The position numbers and the translations under genes were made by a program. This document shows, piece after piece, positions 25,075-34,547 of a stretch of DNA of 64,000 nucleotides (its first letter is position 1; each line of letters starts with the position of its first letter). The notes under the pieces are model-generated. The model was given only the letters and a program-made list of their open reading frames with translations, ran no database searches and had not been told where the DNA came from. Source of the DNA: Pseudomonadota bacterium. Its GTDB lineage: Bacteria > Desulfobacterota > Desulfobulbia > Desulfobulbales > Desulfocapsaceae. The stretch covers positions 124,001 to 188,000 of the forward strand of contig JAHIUA010000043.1 in NCBI GenBank assembly GCA_018817385.1, read 5' to 3'.

Positions 25075-28000
25075 TCAGCTTCCTCTTATCAAATCCAAGA
25101 GATCTTCACTGCTCATTTTGGCACTCATGTCAGATCCTTCCAGAAGGCTGCCCGCCAAGTCTCGTTTTTCCTGATGTAATTTGACGATTTTTTCTTCAAT
25201 GGTACGCTGGCAGACGAGTCTGTAAATGGTGACGGGTCTGGTTTGGCCGATGCGATGAGCTCGATCCGAGGCCTGATCTTCAACTGCTGGGTTCCACCAT
25301 GGATCCATGTGGAGGACATAGTCGGCAGCGGTTAGATTGAGGCCGAGCCCGCCTGCCTTGAGACTGATGAGAAAGAGATCTCCTTTTCCCGCCTGAAAGT
25401 CGTCGACTTCCTGTTTACGACGAATGGTGCTGGTGGTACCGTCCAGATAACGGTATTCGATTCCTTTCTTGTCAAGATACTCCCGGAGAATGGAGAGGTG
25501 GCCAATGAACTGGCTGAAGACCAGGGCTTTGTGGTTTCCACCGAGCAGCTCTTCTACCACTGCGGCAAAGACCTTGAGCTTGGAACTGGCAATACGCGTG
25601 TCGGCGGCAATGAGTCTGGGATTACAACATGCCTGCCGCAGTTTCATTATTTCGGTGAGGATCTGGAGGTGGCGGGCCTTTTTTTCTCTGCTGTTTTCCA
25701 AAACTTCCAGGGCGTTCTGCCTCAGTGCCTCGTAAAAGAGCATTTCCTCTTCGCTCATTTCTACTTCGAGGGTGATTTCAGTACGTGGTGGCAGTTCTTC
25801 AAGGACCTCGGATTTGATGCGACGGAGGATAAAAGGGCGGATGAGTTTTTTGAGTTTTAGCCGCGCCTCACGGTTGCGGTAGCGTTCGATGGGAATAGCG
25901 AAACGCTCGTTGAAGCGATTCAGACTCCCGAGAAGGCCTGGATTGATGAAGTGGAAGAGATTCCACAGCTCTCCAAGGTGATTTTCCACCGGAGTACCGG
26001 TGGTGAGCAGTTTGAACTGAGCCTGAAGGGCCATGGCGGCCTTGGAGCGTTTGGTCGCCGCATTTTTGATGGCCTGGGCTTCATCGAGGATCACTGTCTG
26101 CCACTTGACAGAGGAGAGCAGGTCATTTTCCTGCTGAAGGAGGGTGTAGGTGGTGATCAGCAGGTCGAATTTACCAAGCTCTTGTATGGTCTGAGCCCTG
26201 TCTTTTCCCGTCAGGGTTTTAATAGTCAGTGTAGGCGTAAAGCGATTTGCCTCGGTCTGCCAGTTGTTGGAGACAGAGGTAGGGGCTACCACCAGCGAAG
26301 GCCCATCAGAGGCCAAAGACAAGACGATGGCCAGAGACTGGATCGTCTTTCCCAGTCCCATATCATCGGCAAGACAGCCTCCTACACCCCAGTAAGCGAG
26401 ACGAGAGAGCCAGTTGTAGCCCTCGATCTGGTAATCACGGAGTTCGGCCTGGAGCGTTGACGGAAGCTGAGGAACAAAGGTCTGACTTTCATGGATGTTG
26501 CGGATCTGATTTTTCCAGCCCTCGTCAACGACGGACTGGGCCTCGTTAACCAGCTTCTCCAGGGGAATGGCGGCCAGGCGGTGGATGAGCAGTTCTTCGT
26601 CGTCCTCTCCCCCATACCCCTCGGCAAACAGGTTGATTTCTTCCAGCTTCTTTTTGAATTCCTGAGTCAGAGCCAGAAACTGGCCCTCTCCGATCTGGAT
26701 GAACCGTCCATGGGCCGTTTTGACCTTGGCCAGGAGTTCCCGCAGTTCAATGACAGTATCCTGATCAATTCTGAGTTCACCTGAAAGTGCAAACCAGTTC
26801 TGCTGGTTGGTACGGACCTTGAGATTGAGATTTTTCAACGAGGCCTGGTGGCTGATACTCAGTTTCTCTCCCTCAGGCCATTCGATAATGACCTGGTCTT
26901 GAATGTTCTGCAATTCCTGCAGGGCGTGGAGGCAGTCATCAGGATCCTGCAGGTGCCACTCACGATCATTTTCCTGTTCCAGGTCAATGGCCAGGTCAAG
27001 GATGGGGCAGGATTCTTCAATTTCCCTTGCCTTTTGTTCCTCCAGGGCCAGATTGCGTTTCGTCTGCAGGCGGCGGCCCCGCACCTCGGCCATGATGTTT
27101 TCGACTCCCTGTCCCGGTTTGAGGTAATGACCTCCTTCGGCAAAAGGTTTGACAAACATTTCCAGTCTGAAGCCGGTGCCATAGGGGAGCAGGTGCATAT
27201 AGATAGATGGATCGGCCTCAACAAACTCTATGTTTCCTTCGCTGTCCGCTGTCGCGTCGGCGGCAATGGCTGAATGGACGGTCATAAAGGAAGAAATATT
27301 ACCGATGGCCGTCAGGACTTGATCGCTGGCTTCGATGGGTACTGTGAGGCCGTTTTCGCCGGTGATCTGGGCGATTCTTCTGTGGTTGTCGTTGATTTCG
27401 ATAATCTTGTAGCGGGTGGGAGTTTCGTGAAAGACTGTGATGTTGTCGTCTGAGATCTTTTGGGAAAATCGGATATGGAGTTGGGAACCTCTTTCTTCCA
27501 CCAGCAGCTCCGGTTCTCCGGACACAAATTCCACAGGGGTGGCTGGTGATTTAGCAAGGAAGAGGAGAGGGTGGTTGATCATTGCCGGCAGGGCCTTATC
27601 CATGGCAAAGGAATAACTGACTCCGTGGGTCTCTGGGTTTACTTTCTTTTGAATGGATGTGGCAATTTTTCTGTCCTGAATCGTCAGGTATACAAGTTTA
27701 CCGGAATAGAGGCGGGAAAGAGATATGGGTCTGCCTTTGCTCCAGGCTCCGGAGGGATTCAGTTTCTGTTCTTTGGGGCTGATTTGTATCTTTCCTTTTC
27801 TGTCGTCTATCATCCAGATCAGTCGCTCACTCTGGGAAATATTATTTTCCTGGGGAGAAGAGGTGATCTGAATCAGGGCTTTCAGGTTCCGTTTCCATGG
27901 TTCTTCCGATTTGAGGACATTGATAAGGGGAAAAAGACCGGTTGTCTCCTGGAGACGTTTGACAACGGAGTTGTTTTCTTCAGCATTTTGACCGATTCCG

Positions 28001-29247
28001 GCCAGGATGGCGGCCAGGTTAAGGCTGAAGAAGTGAAAATCATTGGCAAGGGCTTGTTGATAAAGGGCATCAACCTGTTCTTTTACATCGGGCTGGAGAC
28101 TGGAATTTAACCAGTACTGGCACAGGGCAGTAAAAAGGATGGTCAGGCTGTGCGGTTCTTCATCTTTATGAAAGCCCAGAGACTCATTGAGGAGGGTGTT
28201 GTTATGTCTGGCCTGCAGGAAAGCAGCGAGTATCTGGTATGCCCTCTCTTCGACATTGCCTGGGAAGAGGGTCAAGGCGATGGCAATCTGCTGGGCCACC
28301 TTTTGCTCCGGGTCTGTCTGCTCTATCTGGAGACTGGCGAGGGTGTGGAGAAGACCTGTCGCACCGAAAAAAGCGACATTTTCACTGCCGCTGAGGTCGG
28401 AGAGAAAGTCGAGATCTGTTTGAAATAAGTCTGGCGTGCTATCACTGTCTCCGGAGAGAAAGGCGAGGACACCAGCAGCTCCTGTTCCACAAAAAACCTC
28501 ACTGTTTTCCGAAACAAGATTTTGGGCCTCTTCCAGTCTGCCTCTGAAAAGTAACTGGGTAAAGAGGAGGCGCTGAAAAGGTACTTTCTCGTCACTGTTC
28601 GGTTTTTCAAGGCCGGTTTCTTCCTGAAGATAAGTAAGGATCTCAGAATAGCTATGAAGAATGGAAAAGCCATGGCGGAAAATAGTATCGAGGAGAAAGA
28701 ATTGAAATGAGGGGGCCAGGCTTCTGAACCAGATAGGATCAAAGGGGCTTGTTGCAACTTGAACTGTTGGCGGCAAAGAAGACAAGATGTCCCGGCATTG
28801 GCCTGACAGGAATTCCAGAGCACTGTCTATGAGCTCAAAGTTTTGGGTGTAAATGCCAATACGTATCTCTCGCATGGCCCGCCAGCAACGGGTCGTCCAT
28901 TTCCCGTAGTAGTAGGAGACCGGGGCCTCGTCGCGGATAACCTTGGCGAACTCTTCAAATCTTCCGTTTTTTACAGCTATACGGCTAAGGGTTTCCACAA
29001 GGGATTGTGGGCACTGATGGTTTTTTGTAAGAAGACCGGCCTGTCGAAATTTCGAAAAATAATGATTTAGATTGGCGGCGGTGGGCCGATTACCGCGGGG
29101 ACTGCGAATATCGAGTTCTCTCAGGCAGTTGACGATAAGAGTATTGTGGGCCGGTTCATAAATAACTGAGAGAAATTGGAGAAGGGTCTGCTCAAAGGGG
29201 CTGAGTCTGTCGTATTGTAGGAGAAACTTGTCAATCGAGTCTGGCAT
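25075..29247 (-). CDS. Large SNF2-family helicase/ATPase
   Basis: The 1390-residue protein has its SNF2 motor in the last third: DYQIEGYNWLSR, Walker A DDMGLGKTIQS near 962, Walker B DEAQAIKN near 1056, LTTGTPVENHLGELWNLFHF, then helicase C with SLKAGGLGLNLTAADYV near 1300 and DRAHRIGQTRPVTIYRL. The first ~900 residues have a possible winged-helix start and an alpha-helical repeat-like region without motifs I recognise. It is probably a DNA or nucleoprotein remodeller, translocating duplex. No nuclease or methylase partner is adjacent, so a defence role is not supported here. Confidence 0.88.
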   Translation of the reverse strand: MPDSIDKFLLQYDRLSPFEQTLLQFLSVIYEPAHNTLIVNCLRELDIRSPRGNRPTAANLNHYFSKFRQAGLLTKNHQCPQSLVETLSRIAVKNGRFEEFAKVIRDEAPVSYYYGKWTTRCWRAMREIRIGIYTQNFELIDSALEFLSGQCRDILSSLPPTVQVATSPFDPIWFRSLAPSFQFFLLDTIFRHGFSILHSYSEILTYLQEETGLEKPNSDEKVPFQRLLFTQLLFRGRLEEAQNLVSENSEVFCGTGAAGVLAFLSGDSDSTPDLFQTDLDFLSDLSGSENVAFFGATGLLHTLASLQIEQTDPEQKVAQQIAIALTLFPGNVEERAYQILAAFLQARHNNTLLNESLGFHKDEEPHSLTILFTALCQYWLNSSLQPDVKEQVDALYQQALANDFHFFSLNLAAILAGIGQNAEENNSVVKRLQETTGLFPLINVLKSEEPWKRNLKALIQITSSPQENNISQSERLIWMIDDRKGKIQISPKEQKLNPSGAWSKGRPISLSRLYSGKLVYLTIQDRKIATSIQKKVNPETHGVSYSFAMDKALPAMINHPLLFLAKSPATPVEFVSGEPELLVEERGSQLHIRFSQKISDDNITVFHETPTRYKIIEINDNHRRIAQITGENGLTVPIEASDQVLTAIGNISSFMTVHSAIAADATADSEGNIEFVEADPSIYMHLLPYGTGFRLEMFVKPFAEGGHYLKPGQGVENIMAEVRGRRLQTKRNLALEEQKAREIEESCPILDLAIDLEQENDREWHLQDPDDCLHALQELQNIQDQVIIEWPEGEKLSISHQASLKNLNLKVRTNQQNWFALSGELRIDQDTVIELRELLAKVKTAHGRFIQIGEGQFLALTQEFKKKLEEINLFAEGYGGEDDEELLIHRLAAIPLEKLVNEAQSVVDEGWKNQIRNIHESQTFVPQLPSTLQAELRDYQIEGYNWLSRLAYWGVGGCLADDMGLGKTIQSLAIVLSLASDGPSLVVAPTSVSNNWQTEANRFTPTLTIKTLTGKDRAQTIQELGKFDLLITTYTLLQQENDLLSSVKWQTVILDEAQAIKNAATKRSKAAMALQAQFKLLTTGTPVENHLGELWNLFHFINPGLLGSLNRFNERFAIPIERYRNREARLKLKKLIRPFILRRIKSEVLEELPPRTEITLEVEMSEEEMLFYEALRQNALEVLENSREKKARHLQILTEIMKLRQACCNPRLIAADTRIASSKLKVFAAVVEELLGGNHKALVFSQFIGHLSILREYLDKKGIEYRYLDGTTSTIRRKQEVDDFQAGKGDLFLISLKAGGLGLNLTAADYVLHMDPWWNPAVEDQASDRAHRIGQTRPVTIYRLVCQRTIEEKIVKLHQEKRDLAGSLLEGSDMSAKMSSEDLLDLIRGS

Positions 29248-29475
29248 ATTGTCTGCTTAGTCTTACACCCCTTAAGGGGTCCTGGAAAGAGTCCCGCAAC
29301 GCATGCTGCGGAAGGCGATGGGCCAAAACACCCTATTATATCATGTCTGGCCAATAAACGTATGAAAAAGAGCATCTTTAGGTGAAAAGAATACAGCTCT
29401 GCCTGCAAAAAAACCTCTGTAAAAGAGAACTCCTCCTCTTTTGATTGGGGGAAAAAGAAGCGATGTCAAGTGGCT

Positions 29476-29639
29476 AGGAGCCTATCGGACTTAGACATAA
29501 TTCTGCTGCAAATTTGACTAATCGGTTCATATTTTCATGGCTTTTCGTTTAAGGGGCGTGTTGTTCGCCGCGAATCCATGCAAATCTGGTCGGGATTTCT
29601 CTGAGTTGCGTTACGAATCTCTCAATCCGACAGACTCCT
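29476..29639. repeat. Repeat R3: 164-bp element with terminal inverted repeats
   Basis: AGGAGCCTATCGGACTTAG at the left pairs with CTCAATCCGACAGACTCCT at the right (19-bp ends, few mismatches). The interior is non-coding. The ends resemble those of R1 (AGGAGCCTGTCCGA), so R1 and R3 may be related miniature elements. The rest of 29248-29981 shows no gene, but has a CCCCTTAAGGGG palindrome near 29266. Confidence 0.65.
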
Positions 29640-29900
29640 GAGGAGGTATGGTCACCTTGTCTGCCTTGCCTTGCGATAGGTGCTGTGGGGGAGGTTCGCA
29701 AAGGAGAAGGGCAGGGAAAAGAGGGTGGTCGAATCGGTTCCCTCTGCCTGGCAAGTGCAAATGTTGAAGGGGAGAGCAGAAGCTTTTCGGCGAACAGTGC
29801 AGAGTGAAGGGTGGTCGTTTGGTGTATGGTGATATGGTCAGAAAATTGAGAAAGAACAGGGAGTGAACTCTTTCTCTAATGCCATGCCTTCTCGCGGGAT

Positions 29901-29943
29901 TCTCACTCACTGCAGGGTCTGGGGACCACTGCAGTGAGTGAGA
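29901..29943. terminator. 15-bp perfect hairpin downstream of ppiD
   Basis: TCTCACTCACTGCAG pairs with CTGCAGTGAGTGAGA; an inner GGTC/GACC extends the stem. It lies 39 bases past the leftward gene's stop. No T run follows, so it is a likely but unproven terminator. Confidence 0.5.
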
Positions 29944-29981
29944 AAATCATCAATAACGGAGATGCGTACTTTCTGCTGCGA

Positions 29982-31880
29982 TCAGAGGTTTTTGTTGCTA
30001 TAAATTTTGGCATTTTTCTCCTGGTGGCGCAGCCAGGCGATCAGGAGGCCATCCTGCTTGGTGCGGAGAATTTCAGCTCGATAGCGTTCTTTTTCATCAG
30101 TGGTCAATCCTGCAGGATCAGGCAGTTTTCTCTCGGAAAACTGGTAGATAAAGAAGTCGTCTCCAACTGTTGCCGTTTTTTCAGGAAGGGGAGTGTCGTT
30201 GCTCAAGGTAAAGGCATTTTGTACTAAGGATGGGGGAAAACCGTTGGCTTCGGAGCCAGTGGAATTCCTGAGAAGGGTAGCGCTCTTGACTTCGACCCCC
30301 AGGGCTTTTGACGCCTCGGTAAATGGGGACCCTGATATGAGTGCGGAAAGGAGTTCTTCACTTTTTCCAAGAGCCAAGGTTCTTGCCAGTTCAGCGGTAT
30401 AGTCTTCAGTTACTTTCTTTCGGATACTGTCCAGTTCAGGAACAGTGGGTTCCTCTATGGCCTCTGCATAAAGAACAGAGTAGCCGTTAGGAGATTCGAG
30501 CAGTGAACTGAGTTCCCCGTTTTTTAACGAGAACGCCGTATCCTGGACGATTGGGTCCTTATCCAGTTGTTCGGGAAAGTCTGACTGGGAAAAGAAATCT
30601 GTTTCCAGGATGGTGGTATCAGGGGTGAGCCGCGCATATTCTTGCAGGCTTCCTGCGGCAATAATTCCTTCGTAGGCATCATTGGCTTTTTGGAAGACAG
30701 CAGGCCGTGCCAGGCCATTTTTGAGCTCTTTTGTAAGTTCCTCACGAACTTCAGCTAAGGGGCGGGTTGTTGCAGGCAGGATTTCTTGCAAAAGAATGAC
30801 ATGGTAACCAAACCTGGTTTTGACGATTTCGCTGATTTCTCCTTCCTGCATCGAGAACACAGCATCGTCAAAGGGTTCAACCATTTGGCCTCTGCTGAAC
30901 TTGCCGAGATCACCGCCATTCGCTTTTGTCGGTCCCTCGGAATAGGTTTGGGCCAGGATGGCGAAATCTTCCCCTGCCTTGGCTTTCGCCTTGGCTTCTT
31001 CCGCTTTGGCCAGCTGACTTGCGTGGGTTTCTGCTGTACTGTTTTCATCGGCTTTCAGAAGAATGTGCCTTGCATGGCGTTTCTCAGGTTCTTGATAACG
31101 GGCAAGGTTTTCTTGATAACTCTTTTCGATCTGTTCATCGCTGACAGTGAGGTTTTTTAATTCATTGTCATACGGAAAGGAAAGAAATTTGAGTTTGATC
31201 CGGGGTGCGGTTTTATAGGCCTCTTTGTTCTGGTCGAACCAGGTCAGCAGCTTTTCTTCTTCGACCATCACCTGGTCATGAAAGTCCAGCGGTCTGATTG
31301 TGGTAAAAAGGAGGGAGAGGCTTTCTTTGTCCTCTTGAAATCTGTCAAGAATCTCCGTGTCGGCAACGATAGTGGAAAAATCCACTATTGAGGTGATGGC
31401 TTTTCCCGAGAGCATATCGTGACGGATATCTGCTTCAAATTTGTGAGGTGTCAGGCGATTGCTGGCGAGTATGGATTGGTATTTGGCTAGATCAAAGGAG
31501 TTGTTTTCCTGGAACTGAACCATTCCCTGGATACGTCGCTGTATTTCAGGAGCAGAGGCCATCAGTCCCATGCTAGTGGCCCCCTGACGAAGGAGTGCCC
31601 CCTGGATCAGTTGATTTTTTACCTGTTGGCTCAGGCCTAGGGTCTGGAGTAATTCCTCGGGGACCGAACCTCCGAATTGTTGACGATAGTCGGAAAGGAG
31701 TTTGTCGTAGACCTGTTGGTATTCTTGAAAACTAATTTCTTCATCGTTGACGACGATGGCGGCCTCGCGACTGCCCATCATGTTGGTTCCCACTCCCCAG
31801 AAGATAAAAACCAGGGCGATAACCAGAACAATTGCCTGGATGAAGGTTGACTGGGCTTTGTCGCGAAAAATTTGCAGCAT
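29982..31880 (-). CDS. PpiD-like periplasmic peptidyl-prolyl isomerase
   Basis: The 632-residue protein has a single N-terminal membrane anchor (about 13-33) preceded by a basic start, a SurA_N-type chaperone region, a parvulin domain (about 265-370: HARHILLKADE, GGDLGKFSRGQMVEPFDDAV, RFGYHVILLQ), and a second chaperone-like C-terminal part. This is the PpiD layout: anchored in the inner membrane, facing the periplasm, assisting newly exported proteins. A separate soluble SurA-like protein is at 55.4 kb. Confidence 0.88.
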   Translation of the reverse strand: MLQIFRDKAQSTFIQAIVLVIALVFIFWGVGTNMMGSREAAIVVNDEEISFQEYQQVYDKLLSDYRQQFGGSVPEELLQTLGLSQQVKNQLIQGALLRQGATSMGLMASAPEIQRRIQGMVQFQENNSFDLAKYQSILASNRLTPHKFEADIRHDMLSGKAITSIVDFSTIVADTEILDRFQEDKESLSLLFTTIRPLDFHDQVMVEEEKLLTWFDQNKEAYKTAPRIKLKFLSFPYDNELKNLTVSDEQIEKSYQENLARYQEPEKRHARHILLKADENSTAETHASQLAKAEEAKAKAKAGEDFAILAQTYSEGPTKANGGDLGKFSRGQMVEPFDDAVFSMQEGEISEIVKTRFGYHVILLQEILPATTRPLAEVREELTKELKNGLARPAVFQKANDAYEGIIAAGSLQEYARLTPDTTILETDFFSQSDFPEQLDKDPIVQDTAFSLKNGELSSLLESPNGYSVLYAEAIEEPTVPELDSIRKKVTEDYTAELARTLALGKSEELLSALISGSPFTEASKALGVEVKSATLLRNSTGSEANGFPPSLVQNAFTLSNDTPLPEKTATVGDDFFIYQFSERKLPDPAGLTTDEKERYRAEILRTKQDGLLIAWLRHQEKNAKIYSNKNL

Positions 31881-32597
31881 AATTATTTCTCTGTCGTTTT
31901 GAATGAATTGTCGTTGGTTGGGGTGTCTTTCTTTCCACCCATATACATGTCTTGTGGCAGGGATAAGTCTCGATTAAACCAGAGATACGTGTCGCTGGAA
32001 AAGTCTTCAAGACTTTGGTGTCTGGATCATCAAGGATCCTCACTTTTTTAATTATTTAAGAATTTTAAAAAAAATTTACATCTTCTCTGAAGTCAGTGCA
32101 AGAAAAAACGAGTGTATTGCTGAACGCTCAGCACCAGGTTCCTCTGATTTTAGTTAAGAATTTATATCAGGTAAAGGCTTTAATAATTATTTTGCTACAG
32201 GAAAAAAAATGAGTTGCATTTGTAGTCTGCCGGTTCTGCAGTGTTTCAGGTGGGTAAACATTTACCCTGCGGTGTAAGCAAGTTGATAGGCAGGAAAGGG
32301 ATATTGATGAATAGTCGTGCTGTAATAACTTCCGTTAACAGATGATAATACCGGTGTTTTTTTTCTGGCCTGTAAAATTATTATCTTGCTGGCACGCCTG
32401 GGATAAGGCTTGGGAAAATGTCGATGTTACAATATGTTATGAGGAGTTGAGTTTAAGGCAGAGAATGATGAGCCATTCACTTGACAAACTTCCTGGTTTA
32501 TAGTAATTAGGCCTTCAATACTTTAAAAACGATCAGTACTTTAGAAACAGAAAACGGTGAAAGCCACACAAAACAATATTTTTAAGGAGGATTTAGG
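31881..32597. other. 717-bp gap upstream of dsrC
   Basis: AT-rich, no convincing gene. It should hold the leftward ppiD promoter and the rightward dsrC promoter. A TTGACA box at 32481-32486 lacks a good -10. The dsrC ribosome site AAGGAGG (32583-32589) is strong. Confidence 0.5.
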
Positions 32598-32918
32598 ATG
32601 CCTACAATAGAACACAATGGAATCAGCTATAATTGTGATGAGGATGGATTCTTGCTCAATGGCATGGATGACATGAATGACAATTGGATCGACTATGTAA
32701 AGACTGTTGAGGGTATTAGTGAGCTGACCGACGAGCATAACAAAGTGATTGATGCTCTTCGTGAGTACTACAAGAAAAACGGTATCGCTCCTATGGTACG
32801 TATCCTTTCCAAGACCACTGGCTTTCCTCTGAAAAGGATCTACGAACTGTTCCCTTCAGGACCAGGTAAAGGTGCTTGTAAGATGGCTGGTCTGCCAAAA
32901 CCCACCGGTTGTGTATAA
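32598..32918 (+). CDS. dsrC: DsrC sulfur-carrier protein
   Basis: The 106-residue protein carries both conserved C-terminal cysteines, Cys94 in GKGACKMAGLP and penultimate Cys105 in TGCV. This marks a true DsrC rather than a TusE homologue with one Cys. In sulfate reducers DsrC receives sulfur from dissimilatory sulfite reductase as a trisulfide, and DsrMKJOP reduces it. The gene stands alone with its own terminator, as is common; the dsrAB genes are not in the window. Confidence 0.95.
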   Translation: MPTIEHNGISYNCDEDGFLLNGMDDMNDNWIDYVKTVEGISELTDEHNKVIDALREYYKKNGIAPMVRILSKTTGFPLKRIYELFPSGPGKGACKMAGLPKPTGCV

Positions 32919-32950
32919 TTAGATAACTGTAGGTTTTAGATGAGTTAAAA

Positions 32951-32984
32951 AAAGGGGTTGCCGTAAGGCAACTCCTTTTTTTTT
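32951..32984 (+). terminator. Rho-independent terminator of dsrC
   Basis: A stem AAGGGGTTGCC/GGCAACTCCTT with loop GTAA is followed by a long T run. It begins 32 bases after the dsrC stop. Confidence 0.88.
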
Positions 32985-33073
32985 GTTTTACGATATGGAG
33001 AGGAGTGAGTTGGTTTTCCCGGTCCTCAACTACACTGTCGAGGCGTGTTATTTCGGCGCTCAGGAGTAGGGAT

Positions 33074-33850
33074 TCAAGAGAGTCTCTGGATTTTATTCTC
33101 CAGGATTTTCTTTTCTATTGCCTGTACTTTTTTACGGTAGGTGTCTGGGTCGATGAAAGCTCCACGAATTCCACCACGGAGATTGATCTCCGCCAGGTAC
33201 GTTTCGCCCTCTTTGGTGATCATAAGGTCCAGATGTCCGTAAGGAAATGAACCTCGTCGCATGGCCTCATGGCAGAGTTTCATTTGCTGCTCAGTGAGGT
33301 GGTAGGGAATGGCCTTGCCTCCGCAGTGCAGGTTGTTACGGAAATTATCGGGATTGTGCCGTTCATAGGCTTCCATATAGTCGTCGAGAAAAACAACTCG
33401 TACATCAATACTGTCTGCAACAAAGGGTTGGAGGACAAAGGGGTAGGGGAGGACGTTGTTGGCTGCCTGGGTGTACACATCTTCGATGTTGTGAAAGAGA
33501 TGGATTCCCAGGCCGGCGTTTTTTCGATCGTGCTTGAAAACAACTTTTTTGATACAGTGCCTGCCGTACAATGAAACTGTTTCCAGGAGACCGTGTATGT
33601 CATATATGACTGTGGTCTGAGGAAGCATCAGGGGCCCAAGGAGACGGGCTTGGAATGTTTTGGAGCGACTGGCCAGCTGGGAAGTGGCGGATGGAATGAG
33701 CTGCACTCCACGTTCCACCAGATCAAGGAGGAGATGCTCTTCTTCATATTTCAGGCGGAGCCTGCAGGCAATAATATCTCCCGCCCGCAGTTTATGAAAA
33801 ACCGAGGGCAGTGCACTGTTTTCTGTTAAAATACGTCGCTGGCTGGTCAA
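33074..33850 (-). CDS. ATP-grasp family protein, YheC/RimK-like
   Basis: ATP-grasp signatures are visible: KTFQARLLGPLMLPQTTVIYD early on, KVVFKHDRKNAGLGIHLF for the ATP loop, VLQPFVADSIDVRVVFLDD, then YGHLDLMITKEGETYLAEIN with the metal-binding Glu-x-Asn. I chose TTG 33850, which overlaps the upstream stop (TTGA), giving 258 residues. An ATG at 33910 would overlap the upstream gene by 64 bases. The substrate is unknown. It is the last gene of a run with a zinc-ribbon protein, bactofilin and an M23 peptidase, suggesting envelope or peptidoglycan-linked amide chemistry. Confidence 0.78.
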   Translation of the reverse strand: MTSQRRILTENSALPSVFHKLRAGDIIACRLRLKYEEEHLLLDLVERGVQLIPSATSQLASRSKTFQARLLGPLMLPQTTVIYDIHGLLETVSLYGRHCIKKVVFKHDRKNAGLGIHLFHNIEDVYTQAANNVLPYPFVLQPFVADSIDVRVVFLDDYMEAYERHNPDNFRNNLHCGGKAIPYHLTEQQMKLCHEAMRRGSFPYGHLDLMITKEGETYLAEINLRGGIRGAFIDPDTYRKKVQAIEKKILENKIQRLS

Positions 33851-34092
33851 AAGAGCATTTCTGAGAATCGTTGATGGAATTCGCTGAGATCTTCCTGGCA
33901 TTGGCCGCAAATAAGTTTGATTTCGCCCAATATCTGAGAGTCGTCCGCTTCCGGGGTAAAGCTTCCATCCTGATTTTGGATGTAGTGGGTGGTGATAACG
34001 ACATCTTCGGCAATTTCGTAGAAATCGCTATCGTTGCCGCAGCTGGGGCAGGATAGACGGTTGGCAGGGGCAGGAAGGTCACTTGGTTGCAT
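33847..34092 (-). CDS. Small zinc-ribbon protein
   Basis: An 81-residue protein with LSCPSCGND near residue 14 and LICGQCQEDL near 61: two CxxC pairs expected to bind one zinc. ATG 34092 follows AAAGGA; the open frame to 34215 would run into the bactofilin gene. I do not know its function. It lies between bactofilin and ATP-grasp genes with tight spacing. Confidence 0.75.
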   Translation of the reverse strand: MQPSDLPAPANRLSCPSCGNDSDFYEIAEDVVITTHYIQNQDGSFTPEADDSQILGEIKLICGQCQEDLSEFHQRFSEMLF

Positions 34093-34105
34093 GAAACTTT
34101 TCCTT

Positions 34106-34546
34106 TTAACCCTTGGCTGCTTTTTCTGCGGCGAGATTGGAACTGTTGGCATCGTTGTTGACCAGATGCAGTTCTCTGGAGGCGGCAACTTTGAGTTCCC
34201 CACTGAGGCTGGCACCGGGTTCTACAGTGAGGCTGTTGCTTTCAACCAAGCCATGGATCTGACAAGTCTTTCTTGCTGTTACCAGGTTAGCCGTTATATT
34301 GCCCTCTATGGTACCGTGACAGACAAAAGATGCGACATTGATGTCGCCTATGATTTTCCCGCTTTCACTGAGGATCAGGTATTCTCCTGTGATATTCCCT
34401 TGCACAGTTCCGTCTATTCTGGCTTTGCCTTCAAAAGAGAGTTCCCCTTTGATCACCATCTTGATGTCGATGATGGAAGAAATAGCCTCTTTTTCCGCCC
34501 TCTGAGTTTCCTGTTCGAAACTGTTTTTTTTGCTGAAGAGAGACAT
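34106..34546 (-). CDS. Bactofilin (polymer-forming cytoskeletal protein)
   Basis: The 146-residue protein has the bactofilin beta-helix core from about residue 28 (VIKGELSFEGKARIDGTVQG, then SGKIIGDINV and GASLSGELKV). Flexible ends flank it. Bactofilins form membrane-associated filaments that position cell-wall enzymes. It is one base downstream of an M23 peptidase gene, the classic partner arrangement. Confidence 0.92.
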   Translation of the reverse strand: MSLFSKKNSFEQETQRAEKEAISSIIDIKMVIKGELSFEGKARIDGTVQGNITGEYLILSESGKIIGDINVASFVCHGTIEGNITANLVTARKTCQIHGLVESNSLTVEPGASLSGELKVAASRELHLVNNDANSSNLAAEKAAKG

Positions 34547-34547
34547 G

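Noticed and set aside
25075-29247. SNF2 gene as part of a phage-defence island
   Set aside because: No nuclease, methylase, phospholipase-D or other defence partner is adjacent; neighbours are CULT and ppiD genes.
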